Translations under genes and position numbers: made by a program
Part shown: one piece after another, positions 35,446-44,003 of the stretch
Position numbering within the stretch: position 1 is the stretch's first letter
Layout of the letters: each line of letters opens with the position of its first letter
Origin: Novosphingobium sp.
GTDB taxonomy: Bacteria > Pseudomonadota > Alphaproteobacteria > Sphingomonadales > Sphingomonadaceae
Assembly: GCF_039595395.1 (NCBI RefSeq)
Contig: NZ_JBCNLP010000001.1
Location: forward strand, 1,612,001-1,676,000
Direction: 5' to 3'
Length of the DNA: 64,000 nt
Notes under the pieces: model-generated
What the model was told of the DNA's origin: nothing
Databases searched by the model: none
The model's input: only the letters and a program-made list of their open reading frames with translations

Positions 35446-38400
35446 ATGGCATCGCCGAATTTCGAACCGCAAACCAGCGATGCATCCTTGCGCGCGCTCA
35501 ACCAGACCTATGCGGTTGCCACTTACACGCCCGAGGGCAAGGTCATCGGGGCGAACAACCAGTTCCTGCGGCTGATCGGCTATACGCTGGAGGAGTTGGT
35601 GGGGCTCGATACGGCGGCCTTCTTCTCCAACACCTATGCGCGCAACCATCGCGGCGATCTCTGGCGGCGTCTGGCGGGGGGGCAGCCCCTGCAGCAGACC
35701 GATATGTGGATCGGCAAGCATGGCGGCGAAATCTGGCTCAGCTCGCGCTATGTGCCGGTCAGCGACGCCGAAGGGCTGGTCGAGGCCGTGGTGCAGATCG
35801 CCGAGGATGCCACCGCTCTCCAGCAGAAGCGTGACGATGAGCGTGGCCAGATCGAGGCGATCCAGAACACGCAGGCGGTGATCCATTTCGGGCTGGACGG
35901 CACCATTCTGGACGCCAACGAGCTGTTCCTCAAGGCTGTCGGCTACCAGCGTGGGGATATCATCGGCCAGCATCATGCGATCTTCGTCGATCCGGTCGAG
36001 CGCGAGGGGCAGGCCTATGCCGATTTCTGGCAGGCGCTGGGCCGGGGCGAGCATCGCTCGGGCGAGTTCCGCCGTCTGGGGCGTGACGGATCGGATGTCT
36101 GGCTGCAGGCGGTCTACAGCCCGATCCTCGATCTGGCGGGGCGCCCGGTGAAGGTGGTGAAATATGCCACCGATATCACCGCCGAGAAGCTGCGCCGCGC
36201 CGAATATCAGTGGCAGGTCACCGCGATCCACAAGTCCAATGCGGTGGTCACCTTCGACATGCATGGCACCATTCTGGACGCCAATGACCATTTCCTTGAG
36301 GCGACCGGCTATGCGCTGGAGGAGATCGAGGGGCGGCATCACCGCCTTTTCGTCGACCCGGCCCATGCCCACAGCACCGATTACACCAGCTTCTGGCGCG
36401 ATCTGCAGAAGGGGCGGCACCGCGCCGGGCTCTACCGCCGTTTCGGCAAGGATGGGCGCGAAGTCTGGCTGCAGGCCACCTACAACCCGATCTTCGATGC
36501 CGGCGGCAAGGCGGTCAAGGTCGTCAAATACGCTTCGGTGGTGACCGAGGAGCGGCTGGTGCAGGCCGACCATCAGGGGCAGATCGCCGCGATCGACAAT
36601 GCCCATTGCGTGATCTATTTCGAGATTGACGGCACGATCATCGATGCCAATGAGAATTTCCTCGACACGATGGGCTATCGCTATGCCCAGGTGCGCGGGC
36701 AGCATCACCGCATGTTCGTGCCGCAAGAGGAGATCGCGCAACCCGCTTATGCCACCTTCTGGGACGATCTGGCCAAGGGTGAGCACAAGGTCGGCGAATA
36801 TCGCCGTATCGGCAGCGACGGGCGTGAGGTCTGGCTGCATGCCACCTACAACCCGATCCGCGACATGAACGGTCAGGTCTTCAAGATCGTCAAATATGCC
36901 ACTGACGTCACGGCGCACAAGCTGCGCAACGCCGATTACGAGGGGCAGATCGCGGCGATCAACAAGTCGCAGGATGTTGCGGTCTTTGCGCTGGATGGCA
37001 CGATTCTGGACGCCAATGCCAATTTCCTCGCCACCATGGGCTATGCCCGCGAGGAGTTGATCGGCCAGCACCACGCCACGCTGGTGGACCGCGATCTGGC
37101 CAGCAGCCCGATCTACACCGAATTCTGGAACAAGCTGAAATCGGGCATTTTCCATTCCGGCATGTACAAAAGGCGCGGCAAGAACGGGAAGGAAGTGTGG
37201 CTGCAGGCCAGCTACAACCCGATCTTCGACCTCAATGGCCAGCCGACCAAGGTGGTGAAATATGCCATCGACGTCAGCTCGAACGTGGCGCTGGCCGATG
37301 CCTTCGACGAGGCCAAGCGGCAGGCGCACCATGATTCCGCCACCTCGCTGCCCAACCGCACCAAGCTGGCCTCCTTCATGAACAGCGCGCTGGCCGACCC
37401 GTTGGGCAGCATGGCGGTGTTCTACATCGACCTCGACCGCTTCAAGCCGATCAACGACACCTATGGCCATCACGTCGGCGACCGCGTGCTGGGTGAGGTG
37501 GCCGACCGCATGCGCCGCATGCTGCGCGAGGACCAGATCGTGGCCCGCGTGGGTGGCGATGAATTCGTGATCGTCGCGCCGGGCATGCAGGTCGAGGGCG
37601 TTGAGCGCTTTTGCCGCCAGCTTTTCGACGCCGTCTCCGCCCCGATCCGCCATGATGACGGCGAGATCGGCGTGGGTCTGTCGATCGGCATCGCCATTTC
37701 GCCGGGGGATGGCAACACGCCTGACGAATTGCTGCGCGCCGCCGATGCCGCGCTCTATCGTTCGAAACAGAACGGGCGGGGTATCTTCAGCTACTATTCC
37801 AGCGAGTTGAACGAGCGCATCAACGGCAAGCGCAAGATGATCGAGGAGATGCGCAACAGCCTGACGGCGGGCCATTTCTTCCTTGAGTATCAGCCGCGTT
37901 TCGACACGCAGTCGCGTGAGATCAGGAGCCTTGAGGCGCTGGTGCGCTGGCAGCATCCCGAAAAGGGCCGGGTCAATCCCGATGATTTCATCGCTCTGGC
38001 CGAACAATGCGGGCTGATCGTTCCGCTCGGCGAATGGGTGATGCAGACGGCCTGCAAGGCGGCGGCCGGATGGGGCGGGGCCGGGGTTTCGGTCAATGTC
38101 TCGCCGGTGCAGTTCCGTGACAGCGGCTTTGTCCAGAAGGTGCATGATGCGCTGGCGGCGTCCGGCCTGCCGCCGCATCTGCTGGAAATCGAGATCACCG
38201 AAGGCGTGCTGCTGGAGGATGCTGAGCGCGCGGTGGAGATGCTGGGCAGCCTGAAGGCCATCGGCGTCAAGCTGGCGATGGATGATTTCGGCACGGGCTA
38301 TTCCTCGCTGAGCTATCTGCGCAACTTCCCCTTCGACGTGATCAAGATCGACCGCAGCTTTGTCAGCGATCTGGATGCCAGCGACAGCGCAAGGCCGATC

Positions 38401-38622
38401 GTGCAGGCCATTCTGGGGCTGGGCAAGGCGCTGGGCCTTTCGGTGACCGCCGAGGGAGTCGAGACCGACAAGCAACTGTCGCTGCTGCTGGCGGACCAAT
38501 GCGCCGAGGTGCAGGGTTTCCTGATGGCCAGGCCGCTGTCGGAAGCGCAGGCCAGCTCCTTGCTGAGGGCGGAGAACATCACCGCGCGGCAGGATGGGGC
38601 ATCCCAGGCCCAGCTTGCCTGA
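35446..38622 (+). CDS. Five-PAS GGDEF-EAL cyclic-di-GMP signalling protein
   Basis: A 1058-residue soluble protein with no membrane helix. Five PAS domains of about 121 residues run from ~residue 20 to ~630. Repeats 2-5 are very alike, each with D-G-T-I-x-D-A-N and E-V-W-L-x-A-x-Y-N-P-I-x-D. A GGDEF domain with intact G-G-D-E-F at residues 703-707 follows, then an EAL domain with E-A-L at 830-832, I-E-I-T-E-G and D-D-F-G-T-G-Y-S-S-L. Both active sites look complete, so it could make and break c-di-GMP. The repeats suggest haem, flavin or aerotaxis-like (Aer/MCP-type) sensing. It is a single-gene unit behind a terminator. Confidence 0.93.
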   Translation: MASPNFEPQTSDASLRALNQTYAVATYTPEGKVIGANNQFLRLIGYTLEELVGLDTAAFFSNTYARNHRGDLWRRLAGGQPLQQTDMWIGKHGGEIWLSSRYVPVSDAEGLVEAVVQIAEDATALQQKRDDERGQIEAIQNTQAVIHFGLDGTILDANELFLKAVGYQRGDIIGQHHAIFVDPVEREGQAYADFWQALGRGEHRSGEFRRLGRDGSDVWLQAVYSPILDLAGRPVKVVKYATDITAEKLRRAEYQWQVTAIHKSNAVVTFDMHGTILDANDHFLEATGYALEEIEGRHHRLFVDPAHAHSTDYTSFWRDLQKGRHRAGLYRRFGKDGREVWLQATYNPIFDAGGKAVKVVKYASVVTEERLVQADHQGQIAAIDNAHCVIYFEIDGTIIDANENFLDTMGYRYAQVRGQHHRMFVPQEEIAQPAYATFWDDLAKGEHKVGEYRRIGSDGREVWLHATYNPIRDMNGQVFKIVKYATDVTAHKLRNADYEGQIAAINKSQDVAVFALDGTILDANANFLATMGYAREELIGQHHATLVDRDLASSPIYTEFWNKLKSGIFHSGMYKRRGKNGKEVWLQASYNPIFDLNGQPTKVVKYAIDVSSNVALADAFDEAKRQAHHDSATSLPNRTKLASFMNSALADPLGSMAVFYIDLDRFKPINDTYGHHVGDRVLGEVADRMRRMLREDQIVARVGGDEFVIVAPGMQVEGVERFCRQLFDAVSAPIRHDDGEIGVGLSIGIAISPGDGNTPDELLRAADAALYRSKQNGRGIFSYYSSELNERINGKRKMIEEMRNSLTAGHFFLEYQPRFDTQSREIRSLEALVRWQHPEKGRVNPDDFIALAEQCGLIVPLGEWVMQTACKAAAGWGGAGVSVNVSPVQFRDSGFVQKVHDALAASGLPPHLLEIEITEGVLLEDAERAVEMLGSLKAIGVKLAMDDFGTGYSSLSYLRNFPFDVIKIDRSFVSDLDASDSARPIVQAILGLGKALGLSVTAEGVETDKQLSLLLADQCAEVQGFLMARPLSEAQASSLLRAENITARQDGASQAQLA

Positions 38623-38736
38623 AGGGTGATGCGCTGATCCGCTGCGACAGATCGGCAGAACAGCACGGACTATCGATTGCGGGCTTAAGGTCTGTGCCGC
38701 TCCACCGTCGCTCAGTCGATCGTTAGGAGAAGGCTC

Positions 38737-39370
38737 ATGATCATCAACAGCGTGACCTCGACACCGACCGATTACCTCACGCTTCAGCGTGTGGTAACCA
38801 CACCCCCCCGTGGCCAACGACCCCACGACCAACACCGCCGCGGTCAATGCGCAGATTGCTCAGGATGCGCAGTCGAACGCGTCGAACCTCGATGCCCCGG
38901 CATCGGATGTCGTCGATATGGAGGCGATGCGCGCCACACTTGACCAGCGGATCGATCAGGATCTGGCCTCCGGCACCTTGTCCAGCAGTGACGCCGTTGC
39001 CGTCCGGCTGACGCTGGATGAGATCGACGCTCAAACCGCCGATACGCAGGTGGTCGACAACAAGGCGCAGGCCAATGCCGCCAGCGCGGCCCGGACCGGC
39101 AGCACCGACGAGGTTCAGGGCGGCGCCACCACCGCCGCCGCTCAAAATGCCGCCAGAACCGTGCTGAACGAGACGGTGACGGTGGCGGGCTCGGTCAAGA
39201 CGACTGTCATCACCTACAGCGACGGCACCTCGGAGACCACGACCACCGTGGCGACCCCGGAGGACATTCTGCAATATGGTTCCACCGCCGAGCAGGAGGC
39301 CGCTCAGGCCACGGCGATGAAATATCTGGCGACCATCGAGCCGGGCACGCTCTTCACCCAGATGATCTGA
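38737..39370 (+). pseudogene. Ala/Thr-rich hypothetical protein, frameshifted in a C7 run
   Basis: An ATG at 38737 with a strong A-G-G-A-G-A-A-G site opens a frame reading M-I-I-N-S-V-T-S ... V-V-T-T-P-P, which is lost at a run of seven C (38803-38809). The continuing sequence is in the +1 frame from V-A-N-D-P-T-T-N (38810) to the stop at 39370. With six C the two parts would join into one ~210-residue protein. The downstream part alone would need an unsupported GTG start. The product is hydrophilic, Ala/Thr/Asp-rich, cysteine-free, with no known domain. Sequencing error, phase variation or true mutation cannot be told apart here. Confidence 0.65.
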
Positions 39371-39444
39371 GCGGGATCAGCATGGGTTTGACTGGCAGGC
39401 GTGCGCGGTTTGGCGCGCGCCCTGCCGCCCTGCGCACTTGGAGT

Positions 39445-39591
39445 CTGTTTGAAAATCCGGCGGAAGCCGGATTTGCGGCACCGGCCCGCTCCCCCCACCC
39501 GACCACCCAACGGCAGTATCATATGGGTGGCCGGGTGGGGGAGCGGGCCGGTGCCGCGTTGAAAATGCGCTTTTGCGCATTTTCCAAACAG
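39445..39591. repeat. Large composite palindrome with nested hairpins
   Basis: Outer arms CTGTTTG.../...CAAACAG (39445-39451, 39585-39591) enclose three hairpins. First is a perfect 9-bp stem with GGAA loop (39453-39461/39466-39474). Second is a ~33-bp near-perfect stem (39475-39508/39525-39557, one bulged C and one A/G change) with a 16-base loop. Third is a perfect 10-bp stem with TTTT loop (39561-39570/39575-39584). It fills the gap between a convergent gene pair, so it may act as a bidirectional terminator or be a REP/MITE-type element. Confidence 0.85.
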
Positions 39592-39595
39592 GCGC

Positions 39596-40042
39596 TTACT
39601 TGATGCTGTTCATGATAAAGCTGGTCTCGATGGTCGAGACGCAGGTCAGCCGGGCGATCTTGTCCTTGATGAAGCGCTCATAGTCCGAGAGGCTGCGGCT
39701 CATCACCTTGAGCACATAGTCGGGCGTCCCGGTCACCAGATGGCATTCGCTGACCTCGGCCCAATCCTGCACCGCGCTTTCGAACATGGCGATCTCGGCA
39801 TCGTGCTGGCGGGTCAGGCGCACCATCACCAGCGCGGTCATCGTCCAGCCGTCGACTTCAGGCGAGACGCGCGCGGTGTAGCCACGGATCAGGCCGCTCT
39901 CCTCCAGCCGCCGCACCCGCCGCAGACAGGGCGAGGGCGACAGGCCGACCCTTTCGGCCAGCTCCGCATTGGTGATTCGAGCGTTGCGCCGCAACTCCTG
40001 AATGATGCGCCGATCGGTCGCATCGGCACTATCCTGCTCCAT
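39596..40042 (-). CDS. Lrp/AsnC-family transcriptional regulator
   Basis: A 148-residue Lrp-type regulator. An N-terminal helix-turn-helix (D-R-R-I-I-Q-E-L-R-R-N-A-R-I-T-N-A-E-L-A-E-R-V-G-L-S, ~residues 9-50) is followed by an AsnC ligand/oligomerisation domain containing the G-T-P-D-Y-V-L-K-V motif. It is divergent from the methionine gamma-lyase-type gene. The arrangement parallels Pseudomonas mdeR-mdeA, where the Lrp protein activates the lyase. A palindromic AT-rich site lies in the shared promoter region. Confidence 0.92.
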   Translation of the reverse strand: MEQDSADATDRRIIQELRRNARITNAELAERVGLSPSPCLRRVRRLEESGLIRGYTARVSPEVDGWTMTALVMVRLTRQHDAEIAMFESAVQDWAEVSECHLVTGTPDYVLKVMSRSLSDYERFIKDKIARLTCVSTIETSFIMNSIK

Positions 40043-40058
40043 TTTCGTCTCTCATGGC

Positions 40059-40076
40059 AATATTCTGGCGAATATC
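40059..40076. promoter_or_regulatory. Candidate Lrp operator between the divergent genes
   Basis: AATATTC-TGGC-GAATATC forms a near-perfect inverted repeat (6 of 7 pairs) in otherwise GC-rich sequence, 17 bases upstream of the Lrp start codon and about 95 bases before the lyase start. Lrp-family proteins bind AT-rich palindromes of this size, so autoregulation plus control of the lyase gene is likely. Confidence 0.5.
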
Positions 40077-40171
40077 TAGGGTCATGGCCGGATCATCGCA
40101 AGCACCTGCCGCGCGAATGCTGATAGGCTGCGCCAACAAGCCAAACGGCCCTGACCCCGAGGAGATGAGAG

Positions 40172-41455
40172 ATGACCGCGCCGCGTGAAAGCAAGACCCA
40201 TATCGGCAACCACCGGCTGCATCCCGAAACGCTGATGCTCAATTACGGCTATGATCCGGCGCTGTCGGAAGGGGCGGTCAAGCCGCCGGTGTTCCTCACC
40301 TCCACCTTCGTCTTCCCCACGGCGGAGGATGGGCGCGATTTCTTCGACTATGCCTCGGGCCGCAAGGAGCCGCCGGCGGGGCAGGGGCGGGGCCTCGTCT
40401 ATTCGCGCTTCAACCACCCCAATGCCGAAATCGTCGAGGACCGTTTGGCCATCCATGAGGGCGCCGAGGCGGCGGCGGTGTTTTCTTCCGGCATGTCGGC
40501 GATCAGCACGACACTGCTGGCCTTCGTGAGGCCGGGCGATGTGATCCTGCACTCGCAGCCGCTCTATGGCGGCACCGAGACGCTGCTGGCCAAGACCTTC
40601 GCCAATCTGGGCGTCAAGGCCGTGGGCTTCGCCGACGGGCTGAGCGAGGAGGCGGTGCGCTCCGCCGCGCAGCAGGCGGCCGCGCTGGGCCGGGTGGCGA
40701 TGGTGCTGGTGGAAACGCCCGCCAACCCCACCAACAGCCTGGTCGATATCGCTTTGCTGCGCCGAGTCTGTGACGAGCTGGAAGCGCAACAGGGCAGCCG
40801 TGCCCTGCTGGCAGTGGACAACACGCTGCTGGGGCCGGTGTTCCAGCAGCCGCTGAAGCATGGGGCGGATATCTCGCTCTATTCGCTGACGAAATATGTC
40901 GGTGGGCATTCCGATCTGGTGGCGGGCGCGGCGCTGGCCTCGGCCAGTGTGATGCGCGAGATCCGCGCGCTGCGCAGCGCGATCGGCACCCATCTCGACC
41001 CGCATAGCTGCTGGATGCTCAGCCGCTCGCTCGAAACGCTGGGGCTGCGCATGGAGCGGGCCAATACCAATGCCGCCGCTGCCGCCGCCTTCCTGAAGAA
41101 CCACCCCAAGGTCGAGGGTGTCGCCTATGCGCCCTTCTTCCCGGAAGGTTCGGCGGCGGCGCGGACCTATGAAGCGCAATGCAGCGGGGCAGGCTCGACC
41201 TTCTCCTTCGACATTGCGGGCGGGCAGGAGGCGGCCTTCCGCTTCCTCAATGCGCTGCAGATCTTCAAGCTGGCGGTCAGCCTTGGCGGCACGGAAAGCC
41301 TTGCCAGCCATCCGGCGACCAACACCCACTCTGGCGTGCCGGTGGAACTGCGTGAACGTATCGGCGTGCTGGCCTCCACCATCCGCCTCTCGATCGGCGT
41401 CGAGCATGCCGACGATATCGTTGCCGATCTGGCGCAGGCGCTGGATCTGGCCTGA
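40172..41455 (+). CDS. PLP-dependent Cys/Met-metabolism enzyme, methionine gamma-lyase type
   Basis: A 427-residue enzyme of the cystathionine gamma-synthase/methionine gamma-lyase fold-type I family. It shows Y-S-R-F-N-H-P-N-A, S-S-G-M-S-A-I, V-E-T-P-A-N-P-T, D-N-T-L-L-G-P-V and the PLP-lysine motif S-L-T-K-Y-V-G-G-H-S-D (K241). It ends in G-G-T-E-S-L-A-S-H-P followed by R-L-S-I-G-V-E. The family degrades or builds methionine/cysteine; exact reaction is not decidable from sequence, but the divergent Lrp regulator favours a catabolic methionine gamma-lyase. A strong G-A-G-G-A-G ribosome-binding site precedes the ATG. Confidence 0.88.
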   Translation: MTAPRESKTHIGNHRLHPETLMLNYGYDPALSEGAVKPPVFLTSTFVFPTAEDGRDFFDYASGRKEPPAGQGRGLVYSRFNHPNAEIVEDRLAIHEGAEAAAVFSSGMSAISTTLLAFVRPGDVILHSQPLYGGTETLLAKTFANLGVKAVGFADGLSEEAVRSAAQQAAALGRVAMVLVETPANPTNSLVDIALLRRVCDELEAQQGSRALLAVDNTLLGPVFQQPLKHGADISLYSLTKYVGGHSDLVAGAALASASVMREIRALRSAIGTHLDPHSCWMLSRSLETLGLRMERANTNAAAAAAFLKNHPKVEGVAYAPFFPEGSAAARTYEAQCSGAGSTFSFDIAGGQEAAFRFLNALQIFKLAVSLGGTESLASHPATNTHSGVPVELRERIGVLASTIRLSIGVEHADDIVADLAQALDLA

Positions 41456-41461
41456 TCGCAT

Positions 41462-41509
41462 GGCGGGGCGGTGGGTTTCCCGTCGCCCCGCCGGACGGGA
41501 AAATCCCGT
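41462..41509 (+). terminator. Two hairpins after the lyase-type gene
   Basis: A perfect 9-bp stem GGCGGGGCG/CGCCCCGCC (41462-41470/41484-41492) is followed by a 6-bp ACGGGA/TCCCGT hairpin (41495-41500/41504-41509). There is no T-tract, so it is a structured 3' end more than a canonical intrinsic terminator. It separates the lyase gene from the GntR gene. Confidence 0.5.
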
Positions 41510-41575
41510 TCTGGCGGGGTTTGCGTGGGATGACCTGCCCCGGCGACCCTTGCTTATGCGCCAAACGCGTCCACA

Positions 41576-42400
41576 ATGACGCGAATGGACGAGTTCTATG
41601 AGGCACGCGAGCCCAGGCGTCTGGACGCGACCCGCACGGCGGAACTGTTGCATACAACGGTCGCGCGGGATCTGGGCATCGCCATCGTGCAGGGCAGGCA
41701 TGCTCCAGGGGCCTTGCTGCCCAGCGAATTGACGGCGATCCAGTCGCTGAAAATCTCACGCCCGGCCTATCGTGAGGCGATCCGCATGCTGGCGGCGAAG
41801 AATCTTGTCGAGATCAGGCCGAAATCGGGCACGCGGGTGCTGCCCCGCCATCAGTGGAATCTGCTGGACCCCGATGTGCTGGGCTGGATTCTCCAGAACG
41901 GGCCGCCCGATACCTTCCTGACCGCGCTCTTCGATGTCCGCATGATCGTCGAGCCGGCCGTCGCGGCTCTGGCGGCCCAACGCCGCACGCAGGGCCATCT
42001 CGAACGGATGGCTGGGGCGCTGGATGTGATGGGGCGTCATCGCCCCGGCACCACAGAGGCGCAGGCCGCCGATGCGCTGTTCCAAAAGGTTTTGCTGGAT
42101 GCGGCGGACAATGAAATCCTCTCCCAACTGGCGTCTTTGATTGGCGCCTCGGTGGCCTATCTCGCCGGGGTGAGGCGTAGTCGTCATGTGCCGCGTGATC
42201 CTCGGCCCGATCGTGAAGCATTGTTTCGCGCGATTGCTGCGCGGAGCAGCGAGGCGGCGCGGGCGGTGGTGCTGGGGCTGATCGATCATGCATTGGAGGA
42301 TGGCGGGGATCTGCTCGATGATTTGGTTCGGGTCAGAAAAGTGGAAGGGGTGAAGATGCGAGGGCCTTTAAGCGAGCGCTTGCCGCGAGCGACAAGCTAG
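41576..42400 (+). CDS. GntR-family (FadR/FCD) transcriptional regulator; 3' end inside a repeat
   Basis: A 274-residue regulator. A winged helix-turn-helix (L-P-S-E-L-T-A-I-Q-S-L-K-I-S-R-P-A-Y-R-E-A-I-R-M-L, ~residues 48-80) precedes an FCD effector domain (~105-255; D-V-R-M-I-V-E-P-A-V-A-A-L-A, and a metal-ligand-like D..H pattern). Such proteins control sugar-acid or organic-acid catabolism, but no target operon is adjacent. The last ~16 codons (from about 42352) read through the left arm of the MITE-like repeat, which also supplies the stop codon. The native C-terminus has thus probably been replaced without harming the FCD domain. Confidence 0.85.
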   Translation: MTRMDEFYEAREPRRLDATRTAELLHTTVARDLGIAIVQGRHAPGALLPSELTAIQSLKISRPAYREAIRMLAAKNLVEIRPKSGTRVLPRHQWNLLDPDVLGWILQNGPPDTFLTALFDVRMIVEPAVAALAAQRRTQGHLERMAGALDVMGRHRPGTTEAQAADALFQKVLLDAADNEILSQLASLIGASVAYLAGVRRSRHVPRDPRPDREALFRAIAARSSEAARAVVLGLIDHALEDGGDLLDDLVRVRKVEGVKMRGPLSERLPRATS

Positions 42401-42603
42401 GGCGCCCTCGCGCTCCCTTTAATGTCTGCGTTGCGCTTCGGGTTCGGCCTTGCGCTCAGTTTGCCGCGCCGCAGGCTTTAATTCATTGCCTGCGGCGCTT
42501 TGAGTTGCGCCGGTGGAGAGGTTGAGCGCTCGGCTTCGGCGCCACTGCCGCGTCGGCGGAAGACGTTATGGGAGCGCGAGGGGGTAACCCCCTCGCATCT
42601 TCT
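42352..42603. mobile_element. MITE-like repeat, copy A
   Basis: The left end carries GAAGATGCGAGGG (42352-42364) and GCCCTCGCGCTCCC (from 42404), interrupted by ~38 bases with their own hairpin. The right end carries GACGTTATGGGAGCGCGAGGGGGTAACCCCCTCGC in inverse orientation (to 42598). Interior blocks (GCGTTGCGC-TCGGGTTCGGCC; TGCCTGCGGCGCTTTG; GTGGAGAG; CACTGCC) match copy B at 48756-49006. No coding capacity. Ends and size (~250 bp) fit a non-autonomous miniature element or a dispersed intergenic repeat. Confidence 0.78.
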
Positions 42604-42659
42604 CTCATTTCCCCCTTACACCCTCTCGACAATCCCCGCCGCATCCTCATAGTCGCCTT

Positions 42660-43199
42660 ATGAGTGATGCAGCCGTCGAAAACCTGGTGATCGAAATCCG
42701 GGACCATTATGTGGCCCAGTTCCGGGCCTTTATTCTCCATCAGCGCTCCGTGTGCCATGTTGGCAGCCCCGAGGTGAAGTTCGAGCTTCCGCAGGGCACC
42801 GCCGCCTATAAACAACTGGCCGTGGTGGATTTTCAGCGCAATGACGACGGTCCGGAGAGCGTCTTCTTCGAGCCCGACGGCATGCTGGTCTTCGACCCCA
42901 TCGCGGGCCAGATGGGCGAAGCGGATCTGGTGATCGAGGCGCTGCGCTGGGATGCGCTGGTGGTTGAGCATGACGTGCCCGCCATCGGCGAGGCCATCGC
43001 CGACTGGTTCGAGAAATGGTTCGACCCCGAGGAGGTCGACCACGATCCCGAGGCCGAGCTGACGGGTTGTGTTCACTCGGTCTATATCGTGGCGGAAAGG
43101 CTTTATGTCGATCTGGGCACCGCCGCCGCCGAGGCTTTCTGGGAATTGCTGGAGGCGCTGGTCGCGGCCAAGGCGACCAAAATCCGCGTTCTTTCCTGA
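42660..43199 (+). CDS. Conserved hypothetical acidic protein
   Basis: A 179-residue soluble, strongly acidic protein (about 30 Asp/Glu). It has no signal peptide and no recognised domain. It has a β-rich middle (L-A-V-V-D-F-Q-R-N-D-D) and a W-F-E-K-W-F-D-P-E-E-V-D-H-D-P segment, then a C-terminal V-Y-I-V-A-E-R-L-Y-V-D-L-G-T-A strand-turn. The acidic composition and coding bias in this frame argue it is real and not the opposite-strand frame. It stands alone between the repeat and a hairpin at 43220-43270. Function unknown. Confidence 0.65.
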   Translation: MSDAAVENLVIEIRDHYVAQFRAFILHQRSVCHVGSPEVKFELPQGTAAYKQLAVVDFQRNDDGPESVFFEPDGMLVFDPIAGQMGEADLVIEALRWDALVVEHDVPAIGEAIADWFEKWFDPEEVDHDPEAELTGCVHSVYIVAERLYVDLGTAAAEAFWELLEALVAAKATKIRVLS

Positions 43200-43219
43200 A
43201 GGAACGAACGCTCTAAGGG

Positions 43220-43270
43220 GCGCTGGCCTCAAACCTTTCAGCTTATGCAAAAACGCATAATGGCCAGCGC
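43220..43270 (+). terminator. Nested hairpin after the acidic hypothetical gene
   Basis: A 9-bp stem GCGCTGGCC/GGCCAGCGC (43220-43228/43262-43270) encloses an inner TTATGC/GCATAA hairpin (43243-43248/43255-43260) with an A-rich loop. It is located 20 bases past the stop codon. No T-run follows, so it may stabilise the 3' end or be a transcription-stop structure. Confidence 0.5.
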
Positions 43271-43417
43271 ATAATCGTGAATTTCGTGCAGTCTTGCGTA
43301 AGGCTATCAGGGGGCAAGACCAACCGTCGCCCCGCCACACCTCTTCTCGCAGACCATCATGCCGGCCTTGCATCGTAAGGCCTGCCTGTGCCGTCGCGCC
43401 TGTCGCAAGGATGCCGC

Positions 43418-43978
43418 ATGCCTCGCTATTCCTCACTCGCCATTTTTCTGCACTGGACGATCGCGGTGCTGATCCTCACCAATCTGGGGCTCGGCTGGTG
43501 GATGCAGACGCTGGAGGGGCTGGCGCAGTTCGAGAAATACCAGCTTCACAAGAGCATCGGCATCCTGGTGCTGCTGCTCAGCGTGCTGCGGCTGGTCTGG
43601 CGGCTGACACATCGCGCGCCGCCCTATCCCGACACCATGCGCGGCTGGGAGAAGCTGGCGGCGTCATCGGTGCACTGGCTGCTCTATGCCATCATGATCG
43701 GCATGCCGCTGACCGGCTGGCTGCTGGTGTCGACCAGCGCTTTCAACCTGCCCACCCTGTTGTTCCACACCGTGCCCTGGCCGCATCTGCCGGTGCATGA
43801 CTGGCCGGTGGAGGCGCGCATGCAGGTCAACCATCTGTCCGAGGGCGCGCATAAGGCGCTGGCTTTCGGCACGGCGGCGCTGGTGGCGCTGCATGTCGGG
43901 GCGGCGCTCAAGCACCAGCTTGTCGCGCGGGACAAGGTGCTTTCCCGCATGCTGCCGCGCCTGAGCCGCAGCAACTGA
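43418..43978 (+). CDS. Cytochrome b561 family protein
   Basis: A 186-residue four-helix inner-membrane dihaem cytochrome (CybB type). Histidines that fit the haem axial ligands occur in F-L-H-W-T near residue 12, L-H-K-S-I-G near 46, H-W-L-L-Y near 87 and A-L-H-V-G near 158. It shuttles electrons from quinol. The ATG at 43418 follows an AAGGA-type site; an upstream in-frame start would add ten unconserved residues. It precedes yceI with 25 bases between, a common b561-YceI pairing. Confidence 0.9.
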   Translation: MPRYSSLAIFLHWTIAVLILTNLGLGWWMQTLEGLAQFEKYQLHKSIGILVLLLSVLRLVWRLTHRAPPYPDTMRGWEKLAASSVHWLLYAIMIGMPLTGWLLVSTSAFNLPTLLFHTVPWPHLPVHDWPVEARMQVNHLSEGAHKALAFGTAALVALHVGAALKHQLVARDKVLSRMLPRLSRSN

Positions 43979-44003
43979 TCCCAATTCCCAAGGAGTATCG
44001 ACC

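Noticed and set aside
42483..43436. Minus-strand frame of 317 codons overlapping the acidic hypothetical gene
   Set aside because: Antisense, no motifs, and it runs through the MITE-like repeat; the plus-strand frame has natural acidic composition and no repeat overlap.
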